The notes below the pieces were generated by a model. The model did not search any database, had not been told where the DNA came from, and saw nothing but the letters and a program-made list of their open reading frames with translations. 64,000 bases of DNA, from contig NC_049990.1 in assembly GCF_000003815.2 (NCBI RefSeq), positions 16,554,379 through 16,618,378 on the forward strand, given 5' to 3'. A program made the position numbers and the translations under genes. The DNA comes from Branchiostoma floridae (taxonomy: Eukaryota; Chordata; Leptocardii; Amphioxiformes; Branchiostomatidae). Positions 1-12,194 of this stretch are shown here, in pieces; positions within the stretch are counted from its first letter, which is position 1, and each line of letters starts with the position of its first letter.

Positions 1-68
1 GACAGCGTGGATTGTTGATTCCTTGAAAAAAGACTGATGCTGTTCAGTCGAAAATTTGGATTTGTGTT

Positions 69-228
69 GGAAATTACAGTTTAACTAAGTTCAATAATGA
101 CTTCTACCAACGCGGATGAACTTTCAAGTTAATTATTCGTGATGTTTGGAAATTACAGTTTAACTAAGTTCAATAATGACTTCTACCAACACAGATGAAC
201 TTTCAAGTTAACTATTCGTGATGTTTGG
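69..228. repeat. Two-copy tandem duplication, about 79 bp
   Basis: The segment starting GGAAATTACAGTTTAACTAA recurs about 79 bp later with very few differences, and a third partial start follows. It lies in the GST intron just before the exon at 248. A piece of the same sequence (CTACCAACACAGAT) is seen again near 1229. Confidence 0.85.
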
Positions 229-247
229 TTTATTTCCGTTACTACAG

Positions 248-862
248 CTGGGCGATGGTTCGTACATTGCTGGGAAGGACTTCACCTTGGCGGATGCGTG
301 CATATTCCCTTTTATCGCAATCATCGTACGCATGGGGTTCAATTTGAGCCAGTACCCTCATCTGACCAAGTACTACGACCTGGTAAGGTTTTTGTTGTTT
401 TGGGCCATTAAGGTTTAGTATTAAGTATCTCGTCTGTGGTTGTGCAACTTCTTGTTATGGACACCTGTTTTCTCTAAGAAACGTGTTGGTCGCCCAAGGT
501 ATTAAGTATCTCGTCTGTGGTTGTGCAACTTCTTGTTATGGACACCTGTTTTCTCTAAGAAACGTGTTGGTCGCCCAAGGGTAACTTTGAAGAAACATAT
601 TGAGTCAGAAACTGCTCTGGATGGCCTGGAACTTCTCACACTGTTCTGGAAGTCAAACTTCACTTGCTGCACCTCAGAGGATGACTAATGATGATGATGA
701 TGATGGAAACTGTCATCTTCTGTTCACGTCTTTCTTGTCATCTATGGGTTTGACTGTGTTATCTTTCTGGATCCCCAGGTGAAGGACCGTCCGTCTGTGA
801 AAGCGTCCTGGCCTCCTCTCTGGAAGGGCACACCAAACAAGGACTTATATAAGGACATCTAG
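248..862 (+). CDS. Glutathione S-transferase, rho-like class, last two coding exons (partial gene)
   Basis: These are the two final coding exons of a cytosolic glutathione transferase, which conjugates glutathione to electrophiles. Exon 248-382 follows an acceptor (CTACAG) and ends before GTAAGG. It encodes the C-terminal helical domain with the family signature around GKDFTLADACIFPF, including the N-capping-type motif and hydrophobic staple. Exon 779-862 follows CCCCAG and encodes VKDRPSVKASWPPLWKGTP and a stop at 860-862. Both junctions are phase 0, so the join is in frame. The ending (RPSVKASWPP, then KDLYKDI and stop) resembles fish and amphioxus rho-class GSTs as I know them. The thioredoxin-fold N-terminal half with the catalytic residue lies upstream of the window. 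The class is inferred from the C-terminal tail only. Confidence 0.8.
418..580. repeat. Two-copy tandem duplication, about 81 bp, in the GST intron
   Basis: ATTAAGTATCTCGTCTGTGG begins at 420 and again at 501, and the following bases through CGTGTTGGTCGCCCAAGG repeat nearly perfectly. No coding content is seen. Confidence 0.9.
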
Positions 863-865
863 ATC

Positions 866-1222
866 TATTATAGAAAAATTGCTAACACTTTACTTCCAGC
901 ACTGAATTAAACTATAGGGACTTACCCCTCTAACTTTTCGGTCAATCTCCGTCGACCTTGTTCACAGAATGACGCTTTCTATCTCCAGCAGTGATGTCAG
1001 GAACACACCACTTTTACAGAAGGGGGACATAAGTATCAGAGAGTCTATGTCGCCCCGAGTCTCTGTTGAGTGTGGGCCGGTGGGCTCTAATGTACACTGC
1101 CTCTTTCACTCCTCGCGCGAATAAATCCTGTTCTGAGTCTACTAGTAGGATTCTAATTTAGAGGGGTAAGTCCCTGTAGTAAATTCAGTGTTGGAAGTTA
1201 AGTGTTAGCAATTCTTCTATAA
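866..1222. mobile_element. Inverted-repeat element (MITE-like) right after the GST stop codon
   Basis: The left arm (866-932, containing AATTGCTAACACTTTACTTC and GGGACTTACCCCTCTAA) is inverted at 1155-1222 with few mismatches, so the terminal inverted repeats are about 65 bp. The interior has no ORF. It begins four bases after the GST stop, so it probably supplies the 3' UTR. An AATAAA at 1120-1125 inside it could act as the polyadenylation signal. No target duplication was identified. Confidence 0.75.
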
Positions 1223-1714
1223 TGTATTCTACCAACACAGATAAACTTTCATGCGAAGACATCTAGATCTGATGTGCTGACCACAACGTGATGAGCATAA
1301 GTTTGAAAGCACCGCATTGAATTTGTTTTTAGATTGGAATCTAGTCTACAACTGACTCTGTACTTAATTTGTAGGAAACTACAGTTTGTCGTATGTACTG
1401 CTATTAATTGTTTATCATAGACGATCTATACAAAAGTGGAGATAGGATATGATTACAGTTCGTGCATGCTGTGTGTGTGTGTGTTTCAGCGGTGCTAGGC
1501 ACGTTTGCTATGTCATCCTCTTGCAGTGACGTTTCATTACGCTGTATGTAAAGAATGTTGCCAAATGTCGAAACAAACAAGCGCCAACAAATGTGTAATG
1601 AAATAAACTTCAACGAATTGAAATTACTGTCGTCTCACTGTTGATAAAATTTACACTATCTAGAAAGATCAAAAATATTCTTATTAAAACAGTAGTGGTA
1701 GAATATTAGACATC

Positions 1715-2210
1715 GCAGAACAAGGGGCATTTCCAAATCTAACAGAAAACCTGATGATGGCTGTTAGGCTGTTAGGTTTGCTGGGGAAATGTGGGCCATG
1801 CTTTCGTACAAGATTGAAGTTATATTAGCAGGTGGTGTGTGTCTCATTAAGAAGTGATGTTGGCCATTAAGGCATGTAAGGTGGTATTGGTATTGGTTGG
1901 GCCGACTGCTCACTCTTTGCAGCCAGGGGCTGAATTGCGAGGAGCTTACAATAGGCGGGGCTAAATCACAAGGGTCTGGAGCAAGCTGCCATTCGGCGCC
2001 ACTCAGGTGACCTCAATATGCCTGTCGCAAGTGTCTGGAGCGAGCTGCCATTCGGCGCCACTCAGGTGACCTCAATACGACAGTAATTGCCCCAGGTGCA
2101 ACCTTACTACTTAGGTGTATTATGTTGCAAATATCAAACAATTCCCTTAAGTGCAATATCGATCTAGGTTAGGTTTTCTGTTAGGTTTGGAAATGCACGG
2201 TGATCTCCTA
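1715..2210. mobile_element. Inverted-repeat element with a nested SINE fragment
   Basis: GCATTTCCAAATCTAACAGA (from about 1728) is matched in inverted orientation at about 2175-2196 (TCTGTTAGGTTTGGAAATGC). A SINE tail copy (1876-2102) is nested inside. There is no coding content. Confidence 0.55.
1876..2102 (-). mobile_element. SINE 3' fragment, minus orientation
   Basis: The segment from GGGCCGACTGCTCACTCTTT through TTGCCCCAGG is the reverse complement of the 3' half of the full-length SINE at 59311-59735. An internal piece (GGTCTGGAGC... to GGTGACCTCAAT) is present twice in tandem (1974-2016 and 2030-2074), so the copy is rearranged. The tRNA-like head is missing. Confidence 0.75.
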
Positions 2211-2471
2211 TGTCCAATTTCTTGCCATGCATTAAGTCAACATACGTTGCAGTATGAAAAGCAGCATGAAATCGCTTGCTATAAACGAATACAATATATT
2301 TACTGAAAACGTGGGCGTTTGTTTGTCAATCCATTACTGCATTAGATATCGTCCGGTCGTCATCACTGGTATATATGGATACGCGAAGGCATAAAAACAG
2401 CCGCTTTAAAACGTTTACAGTTAGGTGGTAACATAAACTGGACAAAATCTGTATCTGAGCACCGAGACAGC

Positions 2472-5400
2472 ATGTATGTGAACGACCTTGTAGCTGGACA
2501 GCTGCTATCTTTCCTTCTGATATGCTGTATCAATGCTGTTCCTAATGAAGTCCGTAGGAAACACACAGGTCTCTATCGGCTGGTTTTTACCGTTGCTGGG
2601 ATCACTGTTGGACTTTTCTACTGTGGCAGGTATTTAGAAAAATCACCTCTGAAATACTCTTTTGCCATTGTGCTTGTATTTCTGTGTGGCCCTAGGACCA
2701 TAGAAACGGAGAAGGGCGCCGCCTATTTGTTGTAGCTTCGTAAGTTTCGATTATAATTAGATATTTTGCAATCTGGTATAGAATGCATAGTAAGAGTATC
2801 TCCAAACCAGTCTGGTTGTTGAACAACAAGTGCTGTGTACTATCTCTGTTTATTGTTGCAGTGCTCTAGTACGGACACAGTTATCATTTTACAAGTATCT
2901 ATATATAAGTGAAACATCGAACCATACTGCTAGCCATTAACGTGTCTATCTTTACAGCAACACAATACTTTACCCTTTAGGAAAAATGGTTTATAAGGAA
3001 CATCATCATAAAGGAAATAACACAGACATTATCACAGAAAATTTCTACCAATATTCATGTGACGTAAGTTGAAATTATTACAATAATTATTATGCCATAG
3101 GAAAAATTGTAACATGTGATATGTGTTTTTTTTACATATAATAGATCAGCTGTGCTTCTGCTTGTGTCTGGTGGTGTTGCCTGTATTCTACTGTGTCCCG
3201 TCACTGTGCGCTATGGGCCACGGTAGGTGTTATCTGGCTCCATATTATCCCTGTCTTCGTGTAGTGCCCCCCCCCCCCGTGATACCTTCGTGAAAACGGA
3301 GTCTTTGTCGGTGTGTTTGATATTTGAATATTGCAGAATAGCAGAATGAGGGGCGGAAAATGGTGTAGTTGGAGACTTGCAGGATGGGAGGGCTGTTTTG
3401 GTGTTTTGGCATGGTACCATATGTAGCGTTGCAGGCTTCACCTGGGCCCAAAATCATGAAGAAGGGCATTAAAAGCCATAGATGGAATTAGAGAGAAGTC
3501 CATACCAATGAGTAAAATATGAAACTTACAAAAATTCTAAATATTTTACAGAGGGAAAAGAGCTTCAATTTAATGTTCATGTGCTGTTTTCTAACTAATA
3601 TCAACTTTCCGATTAATACCGGGCTTCGTAATTAATATCGGAAGGCTGAAAGAAGCCCTGCGTTGACTAAAAAACTGATACATAAAAACGCTGCGAAAAC
3701 AAATTGCAGACACATTTTGTCCTCTGCCAAACAAGATACACTTCGTAGATCTTTCTTTTTTACTCAAGGGCCATTAAACAATGATATTTACAGGGAATTA
3801 ACAAGCGACGAGGCAATTTTAGTACCATGCTGGATAATTGTCTATGAAAAGCGTTGTTTAGAATACCATCTGACTAATTTGATATGTGGTATAGTGGTCT
3901 TTCCCGATTACTACTAGTAGGACGTACGCTGGTAAATATATATACATTATGTGATAATTTATGATGTTGTACAATATATGAATCTGCTCTGCCAACAGTA
4001 GCAGATGGCAGAATTGTTTAATCAAACATTAGAGTCATTTGTTGAGCAAATATCCATCCCATCATGCAGTGCTGCGATCATCTGGCAGTTTGCTTTCCTG
4101 ACCGGAAGTCACCTGATGTCATCACGTTTTCCCGACGGAAGTTACGTCAACAGAAAAGTCATCATGTATGTGTCTCAGATACGAGTAATGTATGAAAGGT
4201 TGCACCTCAAGAGCTACACTATTACAGTCCTTTCGGATGTTGTTGAAATACATTTGTTTGGGGGAGGGGGGCACAACAATACCAAATTCCTTGGTTTGTC
4301 ATGCAAGAAATTTCTACTGATCGACGGTAAACATGACTTTCTAACTATAGAAAAACACTCAGTACCAAACTAGTAACAGTTATTTACAGTAATTTACAGT
4401 TGAAAAACCTAAAAAAACAACCTTAAATTTTCGTCAATGACTGTAGGAGGTGCGACTATAAAGTTGATATTAGACTTGGCGGGAGGGCGCGTTGGCATGT
4501 CATCTTCTTTGGCACCTCAAGCAAAAACACTGCATATGAACAACAAGAAACTTTATGAATACAATTAAAAAAATTCTTTCTTACAAACAAACACAAAGTC
4601 GTATCTGGAAAAACTCTAGAGAAGAAGAATTGCACGTCAACATAGGAGGTGCGACTATAAAGTGTACATTTCATTTGACTTGATAGAGGGCGCTTTGGCA
4701 TTTCAGCTTCATTATCACCTCATGCAAAAACACTTTATATGAACAACAAGAAACTTTATTCATAAAAGGAGAAACACTCCTTTTTACTAGCAAATACAAA
4801 GGCCTATCTGGAAAAACTCCAGATCAGAAGAATTTTACATTGATATAGGATGTGCAAACATTAAGTTGATATTTGACTTGGGGGACTTCGCATTGGCATG
4901 CCATCTTCATTAGCACCTTATGCAAAACACGTCATATGATCAACAAGAAACTTTCATCATAAAAAGAGAAACATTCCTCCTTACTAACAAATGCAAATTT
5001 TTATCTGGAAAAACTCTAGAGAAGAAGAATTTTACGTCCATATAGCAAGTCTGAATAGAAGTTGTGTCTATTGGGTAGGGGGCGCTTTTGACACGCCAGG
5101 TTCATTATGTTGCTATACAAACATAATTCTGATGATCAGCAATTGACCTGAAAATATAGTAAAAGAAACATACACTGTCAACTTCTAGAAATACTCCTTA
5201 ATAGACAGCAAAAGTCCAGAGAAGAACAGTTTTGCCTTGATATAATAATTGTGGGTAAACGTTTTTTATGTTGTTGAGCGGGGGTTGGGGCGCTTTCGAA
5301 ATGCCCAACTCTTTGGTCTTTTATTCATGAATACTTCTTATGATAAACAGGTAACTTGAATTTTTAACAAGGAAAACATACACTTTCAACAAAAAGTACC

Positions 5401-8400
5401 AATTTGTTATCTTAAAAACTCCAAAGAAGAAGAGTTTCACGTTGATATTGGAGGTGCGACAATAAAGTTTGAATTTGACCTGGGGGGAGGGCACTTTGGC
5501 ATGTCATCATCATTATCACCTCATGCAAAAACACTTCATATGAACAACAAGAAAGTTTAGAGAAACATTCCTTTTTGCTATAGCGCTAGCAAACACAAAG
5601 TCGTGTCTGGGAAAACTCCAGAGAAGAAGAATTTCATGCCATAGTAGAAAGTGACTAGATATGAAGTTTATGCTGTGTCTATGGGGCAGGGGGCGCTTTT
5701 GATATGTCAGGTTCTGATTAGTATATGCACGTTCTAAAATACTTCTAATGATCAACAATGGACTTGAAAATATAGTCAAAGAAAGATGCTTTTTCAACTC
5801 AAAATAAATCTTTACAGACTGGTAATGTAAAACTTCTGAGAAGAACAGTTTTACCTTGTCCTTGATATAGTCGTTGCGGATATAATTTTTTTACCTGATT
5901 AAAGGCGGCTTGGCAATACCTAACTCTTTGGTCTCTGGATCACAAATTCCTCTTATGATAAACAAGTAACTTGAATATATGTTAAGAAAAACATACACTA
6001 TCAACAAAGAATACACACTCCTAATCGGGAAAACTCAAGAATAGTTTTCGTTCACTATATGAGGTGCGGGTATGGAGGATTTATGTGACGGTGGAGGGGG
6101 GGCGGGGCATCTGTGGGAATACCTAACTCTTTGGCCCTTCATTCAATAATCACACTTATGATAAACAAGTGACTTAAATGTATGGCAAGAGAAACATATA
6201 CTCTGACTAACTAATACAAATGTAATCGGAAAAACTCAAGCAAAGAAGAAACTTACGTCAATAAATAATATAGGACGTGTGGTTATAACGGTTTATGTGA
6301 CTTTGGAGAGGCCATGCGCTTTGGCATACCAGATTAATTACTGTGACGTGCAAAAAATAATTCTTTTTTTTTGACAAGTGACTTAACAAATATGGTAAGA
6401 AAAATATATTCGTTCACAATTTGCAAATTTGTAACTGGAAAACCCAAGAAAAGAAGATGTTTACGTCAATATAGGAGGTGCGACTATAAAGTTTATATTT
6501 GACAAGGGGAGGGGGGCACTAAATTGGCATGTCATCTTCATTAACACCGCATGCTAAAATACGTCATATGAACAACAAGAAACTTTTCTCATACAAAGAG
6601 AAACATTCCTTCTTACAATCAAATACAAAGTTGTATCTGGGAAAACTCTAGAGAAGAATAATTTTACGTCAATATAGGAAGTATGAATGTGAAGTTGTGT
6701 CTATGGGGTAGGGGGCGCTTTTGATATGTCTGGTTTCGATTACTAGTAGTATATGCAAATTTTGAAATACTTTTGGTCATCAACAATAGATGTGAAAATA
6801 TAGTAAAAGAAACAAATTTGTAACTGTAAAACTCCATAGAAGAAGCATTGTACGTCAATATAGGAGGTGTGAATATGAAGTTGATATTTGACAGGGGAGG
6901 GGGCACTTTGGCATGTCATCTTCATTAGCACCTCATGCTAAAATACGTCATATGAACAACAACAAACTTTTCTCATACAAAGTAAAGAATTCCTCCTTAC
7001 TACCAAATACAAAGTGGTATCTGGAAAAACTCTAGAGAAGAAGAATTTTACGTCAATATAGGAAGTATGAATATGAAGTTGTGTGTATGGACTATGGAGT
7101 AGGGGGCGATTTTGATATGTTAGGTTCATTGGTACCTTTACAAAAATACCTCTGATCATCTAAAAATGACCTGAAAATATAATGAAAGAAGCATTTTCAA
7201 CTAAAAATACACGTTTATAGATGGCAAAACGTCAGAAAAGAACAGTTTTGCCTTGATTTGAAAGTTCCTGCTATGAAATTGCTATTATGTGATTGACGTT
7301 TTTTTTGGGGGGGGGGGAGGCGCTGTGGCAATGTCCGACTCTTTGGTCTTTCATTCAATAATACTTCTTATGATGAACAATTAAATTGAATCTTTAGTAG
7401 GGGAAGCGTACACTTTCAACAAAAAGTACAAATTTGTAATCGGAAAAACTCAAGAGAAGAAGAGTTTTACGTTGATTTATGAGGTGCGAGTATAAAGTTT
7501 ATATTTGACTTGCGGGAGGCTCGAGGGTGCTTTGACATGCCAGTTTTATTATCACCTCATGCACAAACACTTCATATGATCAACAAGAAACTTTAATAAT
7601 ACAAAAGGAAACATTCCTCCTTAATAACAAATACAGATTTGTACATGGGAAAACTCAAGAGACCAAGAATTTTATGTCAATACAGGAAGTTTGAATATAC
7701 AGTTTGTACGTGTCTATGCATGGGGGTGGGGCGCTTTGACATGCAAGGTTTATTTGTACCCCATGCAAAAATGCTTCTTATGATCAAATTAGTCAAAATT
7801 ACAGTAAGATAAATATACTTTGGCGTACCAAATTCTCAAATGAACATGAAATTTGCGCTTTACACGCACTATTTCTTTGGCTCCAATGCAAAACTAATTC
7901 TTAAGACAGTACGGCTTAGATTTTTCTGATGACAGTACAGTTTAGATTTTTCACACATACCCAAATTATGTTAATATAAATTCCTCACTTCTCTGTCAAA
8001 CCGCCGAAGGCCCCTGATGATGCTCACACAGAAGGTGACAGATCTGGCAATGATACAACATGACGAAGGCTACAAGACGCCTGGGGGTCCTGGCTCTCGG
8101 AAAGTTCAAGGTAAACCCTAGTTCTCGGAAAGAAATGAGGACGGAAGTTAGCCACCAAGATATGTGTACAAAAACATATTATTGTAGAAGGGTGTATAGG
8201 GTGGTGCTCTATCGATGACCGTGTCAATAGTATCACAATATATATATATATAAGAAAACTTTTTTTACACTTATCAAACGCAATGAAAGAATACTTGGGG
8301 TTTCGCTACGGAAGTTGACCCGCTCTCCTGAAGCACATTGACCTTAGGGATGTGTGACGTCAGGAGTGGGTCAAAGGTGCTCGGAAGCTGATACCTGCCA

Positions 8401-11400
8401 CCGTTCGCTCCCTATTCAAACGTTAAGCAGGTGTCAACCCAATACAGAAGAACAGTCTATTTTAGTCATATTGTCTCATCTCTATTGCTTCTCATTGCAG
8501 CACCATTTCATCATTGTTCGCTGCTGTTGGCCCAGCTCGGGTACATCTTCAGCGCTCCGGGGTTGTTGGCAGGACCCCTGTACAGCTACACGGAGTACGG
8601 TGGTCTTCCTCAGAAATCGGCACCTAAGGTATTCGTCATTGTGCAGACAATAATAATGTTGCTGCTGCTGCTTAAAAAAAGTCCAAATAAAGGTTTTATA
8701 GTTTGTTTCTTTTATTCATTATTTGTAAACTGGGTACTATCCTCCTTGCTAAAGCCATGTTGATTTGATTATATGGATGACATCCACCGTATAATCCCAA
8801 AACAATGCGAGCGTTTGACTAATAAAATGTATGAAATCTAAGTCGTCAAGAAGTTTGAACAAAATGGCAAACGCACTGAGTATGGTATGTCTAACAATAA
8901 ATTTTCCATTTTTATTCTTTCACATCTTCATCAACTTTGGAATTTACTTTGGCATTTTAAGATATTAGTAAAATTAGGGCATAAACGTACTAATTGTACA
9001 GCTGTTTTGTACGATTTACAGTATGGTTGAAAACTTCTTTTTTGTTTGTTTTGGAAACGGACATAAAATGATGCGGGCGCGGATGTCATCCATATAATCA
9101 ACTCAACGTGGCCAAACGGTAAACCATTGAGCCAGCGGTTACAATAGAGAATGGTACCAAAGCTATACGTTTTTTTGTGCAAAAATTGTGATTTCCTTTA
9201 ATACCAGACACTGGTGCTGTACAAGATACTGACTGCAGCAGCGTTCTTCAGTGTCCATGATGTCACAGGGCATGTTTTCCCCCTACACAAAAATGGAGGT
9301 AAACTAACTAATATTTGTTCCATCTTATCGTACTTCTCTTTTTCATGGAACGGTCATCACCATTTTCGTGAATTATATATCGTTCTGTTCGTTACAAAAT
9401 GCAATACATTGTTCTAGTGAGTCTTTCACAGTCTTGGTTCATAGCCGTCAAGCTCGAGTTCACAGGAACGTGTGACGTTAATTGACTTTTATTCGTTTTG
9501 TACATATTTCCGTTACTTTCACAAATGGTTAGATGTTTTAAGGTAGTCATGTTATCGACAGTTTTTTAAAAGTGTTTTAGAATACTTATGTCTCTCATTC
9601 TATGGGTATTACCGGTGGTGCATTTAGCATCATTATCTCTTCAATTTCCCGTTTTACAAGCAAACGAATACACAATGTTGAAATTTCTACAAACACAAAG
9701 GTATACACAATTTAACGACCACTGCTGCCTTCTTCAAGATCAATACTTTGACTTTGACTTTATACTGATGACCAATCACTTCAGAACGTAAACTCTTTGT
9801 GATCTTATTAACACGTGATCTTCCGTGACGTCAGCAATTGATCAAAGGTACCAGGAAGTTAATAATGCCCACCGTCTCTGTTCAATGATGGCTGGTGTGC
9901 CTTGATGTATATGTACTGGCGAATGTATGTACACAACGAATAATAGTCGTTAACATAAATGTTTGACTCTTTGTCTCAGGGGGAATTTATTACAACATAA
10001 CAAACATTTGAAATATTGAAAACTTTATCCCTGTCCTAACCGTTTTTCATGCACTAGTAACAACAATATTCCCTGACTGTAGATCTTGGCTTTGTGGAGA
10101 GCACGCTGTTTCTGCAAAGGATCGTCTACTTGTGGATCTCTTCGTTTGTCGCTAGAATGAACTATTACTGGCTCTGGTCGCTAAGTAAGTACATAGTTCT
10201 ACAGACAGCAAATACATCTTTATCGTTGACCATCTGTTACAACAGAATTACAACTATTGTAATTGAACCTGTTTAACTGTAAAATCAAACACAAAATTGG
10301 ACAAATTTTTGACTGAACAGCACCAGTCTTTGTCAAGGAATGAGCAATCCACTGCCTGCTGTCGTTACGTTTGTCACATTATGCAGATAGAACACATGAT
10401 TTAGTAAGCAGTAGATAGGTTGCAGGAAGTCAGGATTTACCAGATGAACTTTCAAGTTGTCACTCCAAATTCTTCTTGCGATTTAAATGAAATAAAGATA
10501 AACTAAACGATACAATGTCTAAAAACGATTGATGCAGTCAATCCTCTGCATTCAGATGCACATGAGTATATATGGTTCATTTTTTCAGTTAAGATCACTG
10601 TTTGTAGAAAGGAACTGAGCAGATCGACATATTGATTTCAGGTGAGGGTCTGTGTAACGCTGCAGGCCTGGGGCGAGACGCTAGGGGGCACTGGGATGCC
10701 ATATCAGACTATTCCTTCTTAACGCTGGAGGTAGACTAGCTTTATAACGTAACGGATTATCTCGTTCATGTGTTCATTTTTGGTGACGCCCCAGGGACGA
10801 ATCCTTCTCATAGTACGTGGCTCGGTTTCAAACTATTCCAAGATCTTCGATTCGTAACAGCCAACGAATGCATAGTCCCAAGAATTCTATTTGTTGACAT
10901 ATGTGCATGGACGTTTCTGACATTGATATGCTCAAATCATTATGCTTACTGTAGTATATGTTTTTCAGTTGTCGACAAATATGATCCATTTCACCCGGAA
11001 TTGGAACAAAACTACTTCCGCTTGGCTGAAAAGGTAAGATTTTCAAAGCTGTTTTTCTTTCCCTTTTCAAACATTAATTTCTTTCAAACCTTGTGACTTT
11101 CCTGACACCGTGTTAATTATTACTTTGTTATCACCAAGTCTTGGCTATCATGTTTGATTAAATTTGACATGCGAATTTCAACAGGTTGGTGTACTACCGT
11201 TTTTCACACATGCGCACAGCGCTGACCTTTCTGGTGTCGGCGTTGTGGCACGGGCCACATCCGGGCATCTTCATCGGCTTCAGCGCATGGGCTGTAGTTG
11301 TCAGTGCAAACAGAAAGGTGGCGCTTCTTTTTACTACTTCCTTTAGATAGTAATAAAGTAACAATTCCTGCATAACGTCCAAACCTATTCTCGTCTGACG

Positions 11401-12194
11401 AATTTTTGTCTATGTGCCTTTTTATAATGAAATAAAAGATTGAAATATTAGAATATCAAATCTTGAACTCTTGTCAAATACCTCACACACAGGTGGCTAA
11501 GCTTGACCTGCATTCGCGCCTTCCATCTGCCAGGTGGCGCTTCTTGCACACTTTCATGTCATGGCTGACTACACAATTGGCGGTCGGCTTCATCCTCACA
11601 ACAATCCATCTGCAGGGCGTGGAGCGCATTCTCGTTTTCTGGAGGTAGGAATTCGAAGCAGCCAATAGCCATAGTAATATCATAAATCATAAACGGCCAT
11701 ATATACGGTCCCAATTTAAAAAGAGAGGCCCATGCAAGTAGATTTTTGCACTGTCAGGGGGTACATATGTACTACTCTCCCAAAACTGACTGTCAAGGGC
11801 ACAGTATGTGTGCCTCTAGTAAAGAAACCATAGTGTTTCTCAAAAGTCCTAAGAAGGACTTATGTGAAAAATTCTTTGACAACTTTTTAAATTTTGTTGT
11901 ATTGGGTTTTCAAATAAACAAAAACAAAGAAAGTTGGAGAACCATCCAACAAAATGACAACAAGAATATCGCAAATGGTTTCAATATAACCATAACCATA
12001 ACGATATTGAACTTAGATTCACAAAATGATATAAACAAGATCTCAAACCATAACAATGCTGAACTTAGATCAAGAAATAATATTACTGAGATCTGAAACT
12101 TTTACGTGGTAAACGTGTTTGTGATTTTTGTTACAGCTCCATGTACTATAGTCTGCCGCTAGGGGCGCTGCTGTGCCTCCTACTGCCGGTGTAA
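2472..12194 (+). CDS. MBOAT-family O-acyltransferase, MBOAT4 (ghrelin O-acyltransferase)-like, 12 coding exons
   Basis: The coding exons are 2472-2629, 3145-3222, 4070-4165, 8010-8110, 8501-8628, 9208-9298, 10083-10184, 10642-10730, 10969-11033, 11185-11317, 11493-11644 and 12137-12194. All have GT and AG borders and consistent phases, giving 416 residues plus TAA. MBOAT enzymes are polytopic ER membrane proteins that transfer fatty acyl groups to lipids or secreted peptides. Visible family marks are LMMLTQKVTDLA, LLAGPLYSYTEY, NAAGLG, TRNWNKTTSAWLKR (catalytic Asn294) and SALWHGPHPG (catalytic His325). The Asn-His spacing of 31 equals that of human GOAT (N307/H338). The length fits GOAT (435) better than MBOAT1/2 (about 500-520), and the loop after the GPLYSY motif is short as in GOAT. 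The donor at 11318 (GTGGCG) is weak. The start is the first in-frame Met; the frame is open upstream to 2346 and an acceptor (TTTACAG) ends at 2420, so an extra 5' exon is possible. Substrate is unknown. Confidence 0.85.
4440..7850. repeat. Satellite of about 210 bp units in an MBOAT intron
   Basis: Roughly sixteen diverged units share a fixed order of motifs. These are a G-rich stretch with GGCGCTTTGGCATG, then CATCTTCATTAGCACCTCATG, then CATATGAACAACAAGAAACT, then CATTCCTCCTTACTA, then TCTGGAAAAACTCTAGAGAA and finally ATATAGGAGGTGCGACTATAA. The array fills most of the 3.8 kb intron between exons 4070-4165 and 8010-8110. ORFs in it are short and are by-products of the repeat. Confidence 0.9.
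8285..8425 (+). repeat. Interspersed repeat with a CRE palindrome and a DR1-like site
   Basis: The copy contains TGACGTCA (8355-8362), GGGTCAAAGGTG (8368-8379) and a trailing GATACCTGCCACCGT. The same order is seen inverted at about 20680-20760, and more diverged at 9800-9900 (TGACGTCA at 9826-9833). It ends less than 80 bp before an MBOAT exon. Three copies in one window show that it is a repeat family. The transcription factor reading of the motifs is inference. Confidence 0.6.
8752..9115. mobile_element. Inverted-repeat element, ATGGATGACATCC family
   Basis: The left end (GCCATGTTGATTTGATTATA then TGGATGACATCC) is matched inverted at 9080-9115 (GGATGTCATCCATATAATCA then ACTCAACGTGGC). The interior is AT-rich and non-coding. 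Relatives lie at 40354-41168 and 51645-52880. It sits in the MBOAT intron between exons 8501-8628 and 9208-9298. Confidence 0.75.

Noticed and set aside
4440-7850. CRISPR-like repeat array
   Set aside because: Units are long, diverged and contiguous, without unique spacers, in animal DNA. The same reasoning excludes 25180-25877, 42556-44035 and 49320-49670.
10770-11096. 108-residue ORF overlapping an MBOAT exon
   Set aside because: It is in the wrong frame. The exon at 10969-11033 gives the family motif RNWN...WLK only in the other frame, which also fits the splice phases.
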